From: Ananas comosus
Taxonomy: Eukaryota > Streptophyta > Magnoliopsida > Poales > Bromeliaceae
Assembly (NCBI RefSeq): GCF_001540865.1
Contig: NC_033640.1
Coordinates: forward strand, 9,018,834-9,082,833
DNA: 64,000 nucleotides
Direction of reading: 5' to 3'
The translations under genes and the position numbers were made by a program. The notes beneath the pieces are model-generated. The model was not told the DNA's origin. It searched no databases and saw only the letters and a list, made by a program, of their open reading frames with translations. Below, one piece after another: positions 46,035 through 56,771 of this stretch. Positions within the stretch are counted from its first letter, which is position 1. Every line of letters begins with the position of its first letter.

Positions 46035-48000
46035 ATGAAGGTCTCATACTACACTGGTGCTTTTCTCCTCCTTGTTCTCTTTTCAGGTAAAATATTATAT
46101 GGTGTGTACAAATGAAATTTTCTATTCCATATTTTGTGCAACTTATCATTTTTTATCCTCAAACTTTTAGTCGCCTTTCATTTTGGTACGCAACTTCTTA
46201 GTTCGCGTGTTCAACATTCGAAATCCCAAACTTTCAAATTTGTTGTTGTTATATAATACGAAACAACCGTTATTCTTTAAGCAGGAACTGCTACTTCCAA
46301 GGATAGGTACAAGTTCAGATATAAGCAGTAACTAGATTAATTTTGTGTTTGGATGAAAATTGGGTTGTTCCTAAGAATAAGGTAAATAGTATTTGGATAG
46401 TTAGATTGGAACAAGAGAAATAAGAGTTATAATTTAAAATTAAAATTATATTATGTAATTAATTAACATCAAAATATTACTTAAAAATAAATAATAAATT
46501 ATTAATAATTAATTATAAATAATAAATTAATAATATTGAATATCTAATTAATAATAATAATTATTTAATAATTATTAATAAATAATAATAATTATTAATT
46601 ATTCTTATTAATTAATTATAAATAATAAATTAATAATAATATTGATTATTATTAAGAATAATAATTATTAATAAATAATAATAAATATTATTAATTATTA
46701 ATAATTAATTATAAATAATAAATTAATAATAATATTGATTATCTAATTATTAATATTTAATTATAAATAATAAATTATTTAAATTATTTAATTATTAAAG
46801 CAATAAATAATGATTTAAATATATTAATTAGATTAATTAATAATTTACTGCCATTAAAATTAAATTTAGATTTTAATTAACCTTGTTCTCATTAAGGAAC
46901 AAGCTAGTTCCAGGAAACAGGTGAAACTGCAGTTCCAGTCTTATACCAGCTTGTTCCAGGAACCTGAAAACTACTGTTCCCGGAAACCAAACATGCCGTT
47001 TGGGAACAAAGGGGGGAATAAGGGCTTATTCCCCCCCATTGTTCCCAAACCAAATGCTATCTTAGAGAATAACGGTTGTTTCGTATTATTTAACATAGTA
47101 TCAGAACAGGAGATCCTGAGTTTAAGTCATGCTAGACTTCTAGTATAATTGATTTTTTCTTATTTAATTCAGGTCTACGTTAATGAATGAAGCATATAGC
47201 ATACTATCTGTAACGCTCCCAATAGTCCCACATCGGATGGGATACTGATTCCGATCAGTTTATATGAGACCTACACGCTAGTAATAATAACTGGGCCCAA
47301 CGAGTTTTGTTGCTAGCGGGTCGGGTCGTTGCAATTGGTATCAGAGTCGAATACCAGCCGAAAGTGTGAGAACTAAGTGCTATACGGGACAAAGTGCTAC
47401 ACCAACGGGTTTGGTGGGAGCCACCTCTAGAATCTCACATCGCCTTATAATGGCCCTAGTCTGTCTGTCTGTGATCTGATTTGGACCCGACGAGGATGTC
47501 AGGGTCTAAACAGGGGGATACTGATTCTGATCAGTTTATATGAAGCCTACACGTTAGTAATAATAACCGGGCTTAAACATTTTGGGCCGGTAGTTTGGGC
47601 CCAACGAGTTATTATTGCTAGCGGGTCGGATCGTGACACTATCTTTTTCTCTAAAAAAAAAAAAAAAAGAATTTAAGGTCTGAAATAACAACTTACATTT
47701 TTTAGGAGAAAAATAAGACTTCAGAATAAGTTGGAGACTAGTGCTGCAATTTACCCAAAAAAAAAAAAATTTTGGAATTAAGGGGGCCAAATATATATAT
47801 ATATATATTTTTAAATGATTGAATTTTATGCAGCTGGAATGATGATGAACAATAGAGCTGAGGGAGCTTCTTGCAAGATTTATCCTCCAAATCCTCCTCC
47901 AGGTGGATGCAATGAGAAGACATGTGAACAGCAATGCAAAACCTTTCAAGGGAGTGGAGGTTGTGAAGGCCAACTTTGTGGATGTGTTGTTCCCTGTTAA
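46035..48000 (+). CDS. Secreted 8-cysteine defensin-like peptide
   Basis: Two exons, 46035-46086 and 47834-48000, joined by a GT-AG intron in phase 1, encode 72 residues. Exon 1 gives a signal peptide (MKVSYYTGAFLLLVLFS). Exon 2 gives a mature part with eight cysteines spaced C-x11-C-x4-C-x3-C-x8-C-x4-C-x1-C-x3-C, close to plant defensin-like peptides (CxxxC with a later CxC forms the cysteine-stabilised alpha-beta fold) though with a short loop before the CxC. The small first exon, intron after the signal peptide and compact second exon are also typical. Likely extracellular; an antimicrobial or signalling role is inference from the family. The 1.75-kb intron is mostly transposons. Confidence 0.8.
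46345..47057. mobile_element. AT-rich element with short inverted ends in the defensin-like intron
   Basis: The left end GTGTTTGGATGAAAATTGGG...TTCCTAAGAATAAGG and the right end, reverse complement GCATTTGGTTTGGGAACAA...GGGAATAAG, are imperfect inverted repeats. The middle (46430-46850) is almost pure TAAT/ATTA low complexity. Confidence 0.4.
47091..47668 (+). mobile_element. SINE split by a TRIM insertion
   Basis: The head TAACATAGTATCAGAACAGG then GATCCTGAGTTTAAGTC has tRNA-like A- and B-box spacing. The body continues to GAATGAAGCATATAGCATAC at 47203, is interrupted by the TRIM at 47209-47638, and resumes with CTATCTTTTTCTCT and an A-run (47653-47668). Rejoined, the tail (GAATGAAGC..AGC..CTATCTTTTTCTCT-An) parallels the 3' end of the LINE at 34693 (GAATGAAGCGGCTAGC...TTTCTC-An). 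Confidence 0.6.
47209..47638 (+). mobile_element. TRIM (miniature LTR retrotransposon) with 5-bp target duplication
   Basis: LTR 1 runs TGTAACGCTCCC...GTCGTTGCA (47209-47333). Two bases on is the primer-binding site TGGTATCAGAGT (47336-47347), complementary to the 3' end of initiator tRNA-Met. A short non-coding interior ends in a purine-rich tract before LTR 2 (about 47512-47638), which repeats GGATACTGATTC, GATCAGTTTATATGA, GTAATAATAAC and GCTAGCGGGTCGG and ends GTGACA; its first ~30 bases are missing and ~25 extra bases lie in its middle. CTATC flanks both ends (47204-47208, 47639-47643). Confidence 0.85.
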
Positions 48001-49370
48001 AAGGGAAACTTTTTTTTTTATATATATTTACTCATTCCCACTCCTTATAGTGATTATCCTTGAGCGAATAAAGCCGCATATATCTTTAAATTTGATTTAG
48101 AGTATCTAAAGTTTTCGAGACTCGAATTTTACAACTTTTTTATTACTGTTTACCATCTGATTGATCGGTGACAAGATGGATAGCTAAAACTAAAAAATTA
48201 ATAAAAATTCAGTGATGTGCTTCTTGGTTTAAAGGTGTTGATCTTGGTTTAAAGAGTGCAGAAGTAATTTTCATCATAATTTGGATTGATTTGAATTGCA
48301 TTATACCGTGAAGATACTAAGTGCATCATACTTAGCCACTAGAATTATTGATTTTGAGCTTTTTTGGTTCCTGAATAAATCCTAAAATTTAGATTTTATA
48401 TTTGCAAATAACGTCAATAATGTATAACGATGTCGATCACTAATTTAAATTCTCACTATAAAAAATAAAGTGAAAGCGCGAAAACACTTTACTCCTTTCT
48501 GACAATGGATTAATATAGAAATACTAAAATGGGAACTACAGACGGTAAAATTTTATACTTTATATCACAAATATAACAACGTTTTAACACTATGGTATAT
48601 TTTAGAGTAGCAGGTTGGTATCCTCTTCATTGGACCATGGATCTCCAATCCCTCTACCAATATCTCCTCTCTTTTTTTTGTCATTATTTTTCTTCTAATT
48701 CATCTCCAAATTCGATTATAAAAACTTGTGCTTGGATCTTACTATGAGAGGGAATAATATTTGTATAGGAAAAAAAGGCCCAGATTTTCTCACTTGCCTT
48801 ATCGATTTTTGTTTAAATACTAAAAACACAGGAAATTTTTAAGCCCTAGAACCGTAGGATGTAAGATGTACGTCTAGTAATAGTGTACAAACAACTTAGG
48901 GTGTTTTTTTTTTTTTAGTTTTGTTTTTTTTTTTTTTTTAAGGGAGAGGCAAAACCGGCCCGGTCTACAAAAGCATCCAAAACTCCGCCCATCGAAGGCC
49001 CGGCCCAATTAAACCCCAGCCCGGATTTATTGATAGTTCTGAGCCCATTTGCTGCCCGATTACTATCTAAAATATTATTTTCAAAACAAAAAAAATCTTA
49101 CTACAAGTACACATTAATTTATAGTTTACAAACTACCATGGATGATACAACACCACTTGCGCGAAAGTCTATAGTATTACACTTGCATTACATATCTCTT
49201 TATCGGAGAGAAAAGTACAATAAAAATATTTTATTTTATTAATTTCGATAAGACGGGTAAATCTAAGAAAACAATCACGCTACACCAGCAATATAACTAG
49301 TGCATTTTAAACTTTTTTTCACACCTGCTCGCTGCTGCTCGCCAAATTACTATATTTTAAGTTGGTCGAA
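48001..49370. other. Intergenic DNA, no gene seen
   Basis: AT-rich, with poly-T/A runs at 48906-48940. 49270-49320 shares CAGCAATATAACT.GTGCATT with 55810-55835, a dispersed repeat fragment. No convincing frame. Confidence 0.5.
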
Positions 49371-49405
49371 GGCACGTGGCTCTCCCCCATTGGCTGATCC
49401 CCATC

Positions 49406-49412
49406 TATAAAA
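49406..49412 (+). promoter_or_regulatory. TATA box before the broken membrane-protein gene
   Basis: TATAAAA about 74 bases before the ATG at 49480. It supports a start near 49480 rather than the further-upstream in-frame ATGs. Confidence 0.5.
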
Positions 49413-49426
49413 ACCCCTTACACCAT

Positions 49427-49810
49427 ATGCTCTCTCTTTTGCTACCGAGTACTAAACCAAAAAAAACTAACTGCAAATTATGTCACATAGTTCTTCGGTT
49501 CTTCCTCCTCACCCTCCTCTCGTGCACAGCCGTTTCATGGTACGCCGACTGCGAGGCGGCCTTCGAGAGCCCCGCCGATCAGACGAAGGCGCTCCTTGCG
49601 GTCTGTCCCCTGCTGCTGCTTGTTGCCGCCGTCCGGTGGTGGCTATCAGTGTGGGACGTGCCATTCGTCTCGTAGTCGATCCCCCGTGCCGGCCGAAGGA
49701 GTTCGCCACGGTTTTGGTGATTCTTGTTATGCGTATGCTGCCGTCTTACCAGTCGTCATTGTTTTGGGAGCGGTGGTTCCCAGTGCGGAGGCTGCAAGGC
49801 CACAGATAGG
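49427..49810 (+). pseudogene. Small two-helix membrane protein gene, frameshifted
   Basis: Pieces of one plausible ~110-residue protein lie in three different frames: a hydrophobic start plus SWYADCEAAFESPADQTKAL and LLAVCPLLLLVAAVRWW; then SRSPVPAEGVRHGFGDSCYA plus YAAVLPVVIVLG; then SYQSSLFWERWFPV. In order they resemble a plant-specific family of small uncharacterised proteins with two membrane segments, an E/D-SxHR/RHxxG linker and a C-terminal YQSxxxERWFP motif. I recognise this from memory of the pattern only and cannot name a gene. At least two frame changes are needed, possibly a third near the ATG at 49480, so this is either a pseudogene or a stretch of poor sequence. GC content is high as in a monocot coding exon. 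Confidence 0.45.
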
Positions 49811-49985
49811 TAGGGCTAGCAAATGAGCGAGCCGGCTCACGTTCGACTCGATATTTGGTTCGCTCGAGCTCGACTCGAAATTAAATGAGCCGAGCTTGAA
49901 CAAAAAAAAAAAGCTCGAAATTTATTTCAAGCCGAGCTTGAGTATTACTTGGCTTGTTTGAATTAGGCTCGAAAAGCTCGAATAT
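49808..49985. mobile_element. Truncated MITE of the 'gagccgagctcgaa' type
   Basis: Begins TAGGTAGGGCTAGCAAATGAG and continues with GAGCCGGCTC, GCTCGAGCTCGACTCGAAA, GAGCCGAGCTTGAA in alternating orientation, a style common in hAT-related plant MITEs. The matching right terminus is not visible. Confidence 0.45.
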
Positions 49986-50717
49986 ATATATTTGCTCTTT
50001 TATTTGTCTATTGGGTTTGTTTTTATGGGCCAACAATATTGGTCCAAGTTTAACTAAATTCAGATTATTCACTCAGCCTATATATAATTAAAATATATTA
50101 TATTTATATATTTTTTAATATATATATATANAAAAAAAAAAAAAAAACAAAATAGTCACAGATAAAACAAACCTTTCTAAAATATGTATAGCAATATATT
50201 TTGTTTGTTACACAAGTCTACCATAGATATATCAATGTGAACAATCAAAGAACAGCACATCTCATGTGTCTCGAAATAGGAAAAGCAATATGTATACCCC
50301 CTTATAAATCATATCTCCAAACCAACCTCAATAGTGTTTTGAATAAGTCGAGAAGGACTTCACTAATAATAAATTTATAAGAAAAACTTGAAATTTACAA
50401 AACTTTTAGATTTTTACAAGAAATCTTACTCGAGCTTTGATTTTGTAATATCAAACTACTTTTGTTAGCGTAGCCTCCTCCCTCCTCCAGTCAAAATTGA
50501 TCGATCCCTAATGCAAGGTCACTTAAATCTGTATATTATGAAACAAATAGTAAATCATATGGTACACTGTATAAGTTTATATGATAAATTTTATAAATAA
50601 TTAAAATTAAAATTAAAATATATAAAAATGATGATATGGTCGGAAATAAAGTACTGTACTTACTGCGCCACGTGTTGTTTTTCCAAATGTTGTTGCCCAG
50701 AGCAATCAGCAAAATAT
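49986..50717. other. AT-rich intergenic DNA, no gene seen
   Basis: Contains a TA/poly-A low-complexity patch with an N at 50131. No convincing frame. Confidence 0.5.
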
Positions 50718-51499
50718 GGGCCTTTTTTTGCATTTAGCAAATTTTTATTTTAAAATTTATCCTGCCAAAATTTAATTTGCAAAAATGATTCTGACTTGCC
50801 ACATCAGCACCAAGAGGGTAGGGCGGGGGCCGTGTGTTAAATTGAACACGGTAAATCATTTACGGTGTTCAAATACGGTGAATGGTTCACCGTATTTAAT
50901 ACGTATTTTTTATATATTGAAAAGTGAAATAGGAGGTAGGAATGTCAATAGGTATGAATATCCGAAATATTATCTAAATTCAAACCCGAATAAATTATAT
51001 ATATATATACATAATTTATTTTTATTTATTTATACAATATATAAAATATTTAATAATTTTTATTTCTTAGATCTTTATCCAACGGTATAGATTTTTAAAA
51101 CCCGCTGGGTTCAGTTTCGGATTTCCAGTTTTTGGTCGGATATAGATATGGATATGGATATGAATTTTTAAAATCTGTCGGGTTCGAATCCGGATTTGGA
51201 TTTTAATTTGATTTTCGGGTTCGGGTTCGGATTTTTGAAAATGAGAAGAAAAGGAATACAAATTCCCTATTCTTCTTTTCAATATACAAAAAAATACGTA
51301 CTAAATACGATAAACCATTCATCGTGTTTAGACACGGTGAATGATTTATCGTGTTTAACTTAACTACCGCCCCAGCCCCGCCCACGTGGCGCTGACGTGG
51401 CGCCTGCGTGACAGGCTAGAGCCATTTTTGCAAATTAAATTTTGACAAAACTATTTTTAAAATAAAAATTTGCCAGGAATCTAAATGCAAAAATAGCCC
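50718..51499. mobile_element. Multi-palindrome MITE, copy 2, with a nested hAT-type MITE
   Basis: Ends GGGCCTTTTTTTGCATTTAG and GCAAAAATAGCCC are inverted and continue into CAAATTTTTATTTTAAAAT on both sides. GAACACGGTAAATCATTTAC and similar palindromes and the GCGCTGACGTGGCGCC arm are recognisable but decayed, so this is the oldest of the three copies. The core is interrupted at about 50937-51240 by another MITE. Confidence 0.75.
50937..51240. mobile_element. hAT-type MITE, truncated, nested in copy 2
   Basis: Starts TAGGAATGTCAATAGGTATG and proceeds through ATCCGAAATATTATC to GATTTTCGGGTTCGG, the reverse order of the element at 4326-4755. The far terminus is missing. It lies inside a sequence (AAAAGTGAAATAGGAGG ... 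ATGAGAAGAAAAGG) absent from the other two palindromic copies. Confidence 0.7.
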
Positions 51500-51701
51500 T
51501 CCAATAATTTTTAGAAGAGATGTGACTAGCTAGATATAAATGATGTGATATAGTCATTATACAGTAACTTTCTCTAAAATCTAAAAGAGGAGAGCAGCTT
51601 GTGAGCCTTTTTGATGTATTTAATTTTGTAATATACAGTAATAAATTTGGTGGCTTTTTTTCTTTTTTGTCCCTTAAATTTAGATTAAAAGATAAAAGAG
51701 T

Positions 51702-52325
51702 AGGCTTTTTTTGCAAATAGCCCCCTTACAAATTTTTTTTTTTAATTGGCCCTGTCAAAAATTTATTTGCAAAAATGGCCCTGGCCCCGCCACGCAAGCG
51801 CCACGTCAGCGCCACGCGGGCGGGGCTGGGCCAGATGGTTAAGTTGAACACGGTGAATGATTCACCGTGTTCAATACAAAATTTTTGTATTGGACACGGT
51901 GAATGAATGATTCACCGTGTCCAATACAAAATAGCTAAGATCGAAATATTTGTATTGGACACGGTGAACCATTCACCGTGTCCAATACAAATAATTAGAC
52001 ACGGTGAATGATTCACCGTGTCCAATACAAATAATTGGACACGGTGAATGATTCACCGTGTCTAATACAAATACTTCCAACTTAGTCATTGTTGGAATAT
52101 TTGTATTGGATACGGTGAACCATTTACCGTGTCCAATACAAAAATTTTGTATTGAATACGGTGAATGGTTCACCGTGTTCAACTTAAACATCTGGGCCCG
52201 CCCTGCCCGCGTGGCGCTGACGTGGCACTGGTGTGGCAGGGACAGGACCATTTTTGCAAATAATTTTTGAACGGGACTATTTTTATAAATAAAATTTGCC
52301 AGGAGACTATTTGCAAAAAAAGCCC
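51702..52325. mobile_element. Multi-palindrome MITE, copy 3, with 9-bp target duplication
   Basis: Ends AGGCTTTTTTTGCAAATAG and ATTTGCAAAAAAAGCCC; TAAAAGAGT stands on both sides (51693-51701 and 52326-52334), the 9-bp length typical of Mutator-like elements. GC-rich arms (GCCACGTCAGCGCCACGCGG, inverse near 52208) flank about seven palindromes of the type GACACGGTGAATGATTCACC GTGTC between 51846 and 52183, several separated by AATACAAAATT or CAAATAATT spacers. No coding capacity. Confidence 0.9.
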
Positions 52326-52334
52326 TAAAAGAGT

Positions 52335-52910
52335 AATAGTTAGCAACTAGGCCTGAGTAAAAAAGTCATAGCAAAAACTCGCAGCTTCTTATACTGAAAA
52401 AAGGTTAAAGTGTGATCCATAGATTGGCATTGTTGGAAACACGAATCCACATGGAATGTTTGAAATGCCGCAAATGTTAGGGCACATTAATGCACAAATT
52501 CTAGCTCTAAATACGCAAAAATATTTAACTTACTAGTTACTCTAGATAATGCAGATAACTTATTTTAACAAATAGAAAACAGGGGGAAAAAAAAAAAAAA
52601 AAAAGGGAAACATATACGCCACTTTAATAGACAACAAAGACGCTTCAAAAATATAATAATATTTTAAAAAATAAGAAGTGTGCTTAAATATTTAAAATAA
52701 ATATCATATTCAGTACTAGATATAATTTTAGGAATATGTGCTATTTAATCTAATCATGAGTGTCAAAATACCCAAACATCCAACTCCTACACAAAAAATA
52801 ATTTTGTGCCGAATAAATCGCTCATCGAACATCTTATTTTGGCCTCCAAACAAAACGATGAAATAGATTAAATAGAGACTAGCCGACCACAGAGGATGTA
52901 AATGTCNTAT

Positions 52911-52996
<86 letters not shown>

Positions 52997-53070
52997 CTTC
53001 ACAAAACAATAAAACAAAAAAAGAAGTGAAAGAGATAATATTTAACAAAAAGCTCACTAATGTTTGAATA
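52335..53070. other. Intergenic DNA with a long (TA)n tract
   Basis: (TA)n from 52908 to 52992 next to an N at 52907; poly-A at 52587-52602. No gene is seen. Confidence 0.55.
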
Positions 53071-53071
53071 A

Positions 53072-53233
53072 AACTGCGCATACACTCCAAAAAAAAGACA
53101 TATGATATACACTCAATCCATCCTAGAGTGAAATCTTTTTTACTAATCACATCAATATGACCGGTGAAAACTATCTCATCCTAGAAAAATAGAATGTATA
53201 TCATACACCTCTTTTAAAAATATGCAGGTAGCT
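53072..53233. mobile_element. Hairpin MITE (family of three), copy A
   Basis: Left arm GCGCATACACTCC...ATATGATATACACTC pairs with right arm GAATGTATATCATACACC...GCAGGTAGC. The loop region carries ATCACATCAATATGACCGGTG, shared with the copies at 55302 and 56623. Confidence 0.55.
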
Positions 53234-54670
53234 TTTTCCACAATGTGTTAAGCATGTATTACAGACTCCGCAATACAATGGAGATAGAAATACAACACAC
53301 TGTTTGAATTTTCGACCCAATACTACACAACTGTTCGCTTCTGCAACATACAGGTAGAATGGTTAATTGGATTACTCAAAAATGCGGCAAAAGCATATAC
53401 TGTCTTTCAGGAGTCCTTTGAAAACTCACTACCGCCCCAGAATTTGAACAAACTGCCGACGCATAACACCCTTTATCACATACTTACGACTGAAGTTCCC
53501 TACCATTTACGGCGTCTTTTATCACCCTGTTACACCAAAACACGGTGCATCGCTAACGGCCAAAACGAAATAGAGCTCTATGACTATAAAGTGATTACCT
53601 CCTTGTCTTTGGACCTAATAGGGAATTATAATGCAATTTAAGGCCTTATTAGTAAAAGTACCCGCAATAAGCAGGAGGAGGACCCACAACCAGTTGTAGG
53701 CTGTCAAGCTGTTAATCATTAGCCCCACTCAACGGAAGCGAGGATAAAGGGGAGAAGTAAAAGAAATAAAATGAAAAAAAGAGATGAGAAATCAGAAAAT
53801 GAGGAAACAATTGCATTGAGCAACAGGATGGTTTCCTCTTTTTATGTTAATATGAATCATGCATTACTAAAGACACATAGAAGAAGGAATACGATTTTGA
53901 TGGAAATGCCCCTCGTTCACGCTCTTTCCTATTTTCTTCTAGATCCTTTTCCTTTTGACTTTTCTTGCTCCCTTATTTTCCCTCTGTTCTCTTATCTCTC
54001 ATAAGTAGAACCAATGGCTACTGATAGGTTTCCAGCAGCAGGCTGCAAGCCCTCCTGCTGCTGCAAATCACAGGATCTTCACTAGCAACAAAAAAAGAGA
54101 CAGATATACAACCTAGCAATTGATCAGTCTTAGGCTAATGTCTCCATGAAGCAGACTAAAGCAAATCGAGTGATATAGCAGTAGCAGCACTAATTACATG
54201 TGGTAATAAACTTCCTACTACAAAACAAGGCCAATACAATATTCAAGGAAAAAAGACTAGATAAAAAAAAGAGGGCCCCTAGAATATGTAAGTTAATGCA
54301 TTTTGCAGTAGCTTTGATATGCATTATAATACCAAGTCGATTAGAGGTCAAATCTTAATTGAAATTCTACCCCATAGGCCAAAAAGAAGGGCAATAGAGT
54401 AGATCTCCTCCGTTGAAAAGAATTTGCTAACTAGCCGCCTCAAAATAGGACAGCTGTTTTAAACTTCTAGGATCCAAATGCCATTTAATACCCAAGGATC
54501 TATCCCCCAATTTAAGTCACCCTGACTACCACTTCGACTTTGTAGCAGAGATCTCTGTTCTCTACAAATACAAAACAAATGATTCAGATGCGATCATAAT
54601 TTGGACTCCGATTTTCTACAAATCAAAGAGTGACTATTTCTCTACCATTGATTTTTAGGATTAGAGGATT
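53234..54670. other. Intergenic DNA, no gene identified
   Basis: Several short open frames occur but none has a recognisable domain, splice context or codon pattern. It could include introns or UTR of an unrecognised gene. Confidence 0.4.
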
Positions 54671-54679
54671 CCTAGTTAG

Positions 54680-54892
54680 CAGATTTTCAAAAAATATATT
54701 AACTTTTATACATAGACTCTTTAGATGTTGTAGATCATATCTATCAAATTAGATTTTAATTTTAAAACTCGTAATACATTAAAGTTCTATTATGAGTCTA
54801 AAAATCAAAATCTAATTCGATAGATATGATCTACAACATCTAAATAGCCTATGTATAAAAATCTATATATTTTTGAAAATAGATTAACTATA
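54680..54892. mobile_element. Hairpin element with ~90-bp stem
   Basis: Left arm TATACATAGACTCTTTAGAT, GTTGTAGATCATATCTATC, AAATTAGATTTTAATTTT is mirrored by AAAATCAAAATCTAATTCG, GATAGATATGATCTACAAC, ATCTAAATAGCCTATGTATA. A related half-copy lies at about 54990-55085. Confidence 0.7.
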
Positions 54893-55301
54893 CATCAACT
54901 TAGTCCCAAACCTCTTGCTTTCTTCCAAATCAAACAAGAGCTCTTACTTTATTGCTGATTCTCAAGACTTACTAATGCCTTGTTAATAGAATTTTAACAA
55001 CATATAAATTTTTATGCATAGCTCTTTAGATGTCACAAATCATATCTATATCTATCAAATTAGATCTCTCATTTTAAAACTCTGAAAAGTTTTAAATAAA
55101 ATAATATTAATATCAAATCTAGGTAAAATCAAAAATCAAATCTAAATAATATATTTTACTAGACTTCCTTTCATGTTAGATTTGCTAAAAATAAAATATG
55201 ACCTAACTCTAAACCAACAAAACTCAAATAAAATCCTTAATTAAGTCATAAAGGCTTTCATCTAATTTTTCCAACCTACTACACAATTATTTTAGAGCAA
55301 T

Positions 55302-55468
55302 GCTACCAATTTACCCTAAAATGGGTGTATATCATATACCCTACTCATCCTAGGATAGAAGTGTTGCCGATAATCAATGTGTTACATCAATATGACTAGT
55401 GGGGACACCCACACCCACACGACGGGTGAGGTGTATGATGTACTCACAAAAAGGAGTTAGTTTACTAT
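55302..55468. mobile_element. Hairpin MITE (family of three), copy B
   Basis: GCTACCAATTTACCC, GGGTGTATATCATATACCC on the left; GGTGAGGTGTATGATGTAC and GTTAGTTTACTATGTAAC on the right in inverse order. Shared loop phrase ACATCAATATGACTAGTGGG. Confidence 0.55.
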
Positions 55469-55552
55469 GTAACACTTACACCACATCATCTATATCCAGC
55501 CAACCATATCTCTCTTTTTGAGAGAAAAATACAAAAAAAAAATATTTTTTTA

Positions 55553-55770
55553 AAAAAAATCATGATGGGATAGGTGAACCCATCATATGTTAAACTGTTG
55601 CATATATAACTGTTGCATATATGCTACACCTGCAACTCACGAGCTAAAAAAAATCATGATGGGATAGGTGAACCCATCATATGTTAAACTGTTGCATATA
55701 TAACTGTTGCATATATGCTACACCTGCAACTCACGAGCTAAAAAAAATCATGATGGGATAGGTGAACCCC
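55553..55770. repeat. 94-bp tandem repeat, 2.3 copies
   Basis: ATCATGATGGGATAGGTGAA...CTGTTGCATATATAACTG...ACACCTGCAACTCACGAGCT recurs at a spacing of exactly 94 bp (CATGATGGGA at 55561, 55655, 55749). The two full copies look identical; the third breaks off after GGTGAACCCC. Confidence 0.95.
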
Positions 55771-56622
55771 AGGGGAGCTTTTTTGATTGGTTGGGGATAC
55801 CACATCAGCAATATAACTGTTGCATTCTAGACTTTTTCCCCAAAAGGGATGTTGTACACTAAGCATTTTTCATTATTTTACCCTACTATGGGACTCAACT
55901 TGAACACCTACTAAACAATTCAAGAAAGAGCACTAAACAATTACTCCAAACCATTTATACCGTTGGTTTTCAGGTCCTATTGACGAGGACCAAATGATTT
56001 GAAGCACCTATTCATTGCACTATTCTCATTAAAAAAAACTTGTTTTCCCTTTCCTTAGTCACAATTGAGTAAAGCTATAATATTTCTAAACAACAACCTT
56101 GTTATGCTAAGGACGGACTAAAAGGTAGCTACTAACAATGACCTCTTCATCAATCCAACTCACGAGATAAGAGAAGACAAAAAAGGAAAGATGAGCTAAA
56201 AAGGATACAATAGAAAGGGAAAAAAAGATAATTTACAAGTGTCGTGAATAAGGACACTGACATATGGCAATATGATGATTCCCCTCTTCATGTAAGTAAT
56301 ATACTACATATATGCACAAGTGAAAATGCTACACCTGCGACCTATTAGGTACACATTAAAGACATAGGTGCTTAGAGATGGGTGGAAGCGCGGTGTATAA
56401 CCCACTATAACTAGCGAATCGGCCCACTCATGAATCTGATAGGTCTATCTCTTCAACATGCATGTAACAGGATGTAAGATAACATTATTCTCGCAAGGAT
56501 AATGCTATACCCACAACTCTCTACATTCATGCACTAGTAGGGCCTATCCAGTTCATGGTTAGAACCAATTGATAGATCATGGCAGGCGCCACAATTCCAC
56601 ACACTATTGTCTCGAAAGCAAT

Positions 56623-56771
56623 GCTATCCATACACCTCAAAGTGGGTGTAAATCATACATCCCATCCATTCTAAGGAATCACTAGTCACATCAATAGGAC
56701 TAGTAGGAAAACCCCACCCATAGAATGGGTGGAGTGTATGATTTACGCACTAAAAGAAGTGTATAGGTAGC
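56623..56771. mobile_element. Hairpin MITE (family of three), copy C
   Basis: Left GCTATCCATACACC, GTGGGTGTAAATCATACATC; right GAGTGTATGATTTACGCAC, GTGTATAGGTAGC in inverse order; loop ACATCAATAGGACTAGTAGG. 149 bp, non-coding. Confidence 0.65.

Noticed and set aside
52728..53150. 140-codon minus-strand frame with Tyr-Ile repeats
   Set aside because: Made by the (TA)n microsatellite; no domain.
55553..55770. CRISPR-like array
   Set aside because: The 94-bp units are directly adjacent with no unique spacers, and the genome is eukaryotic.
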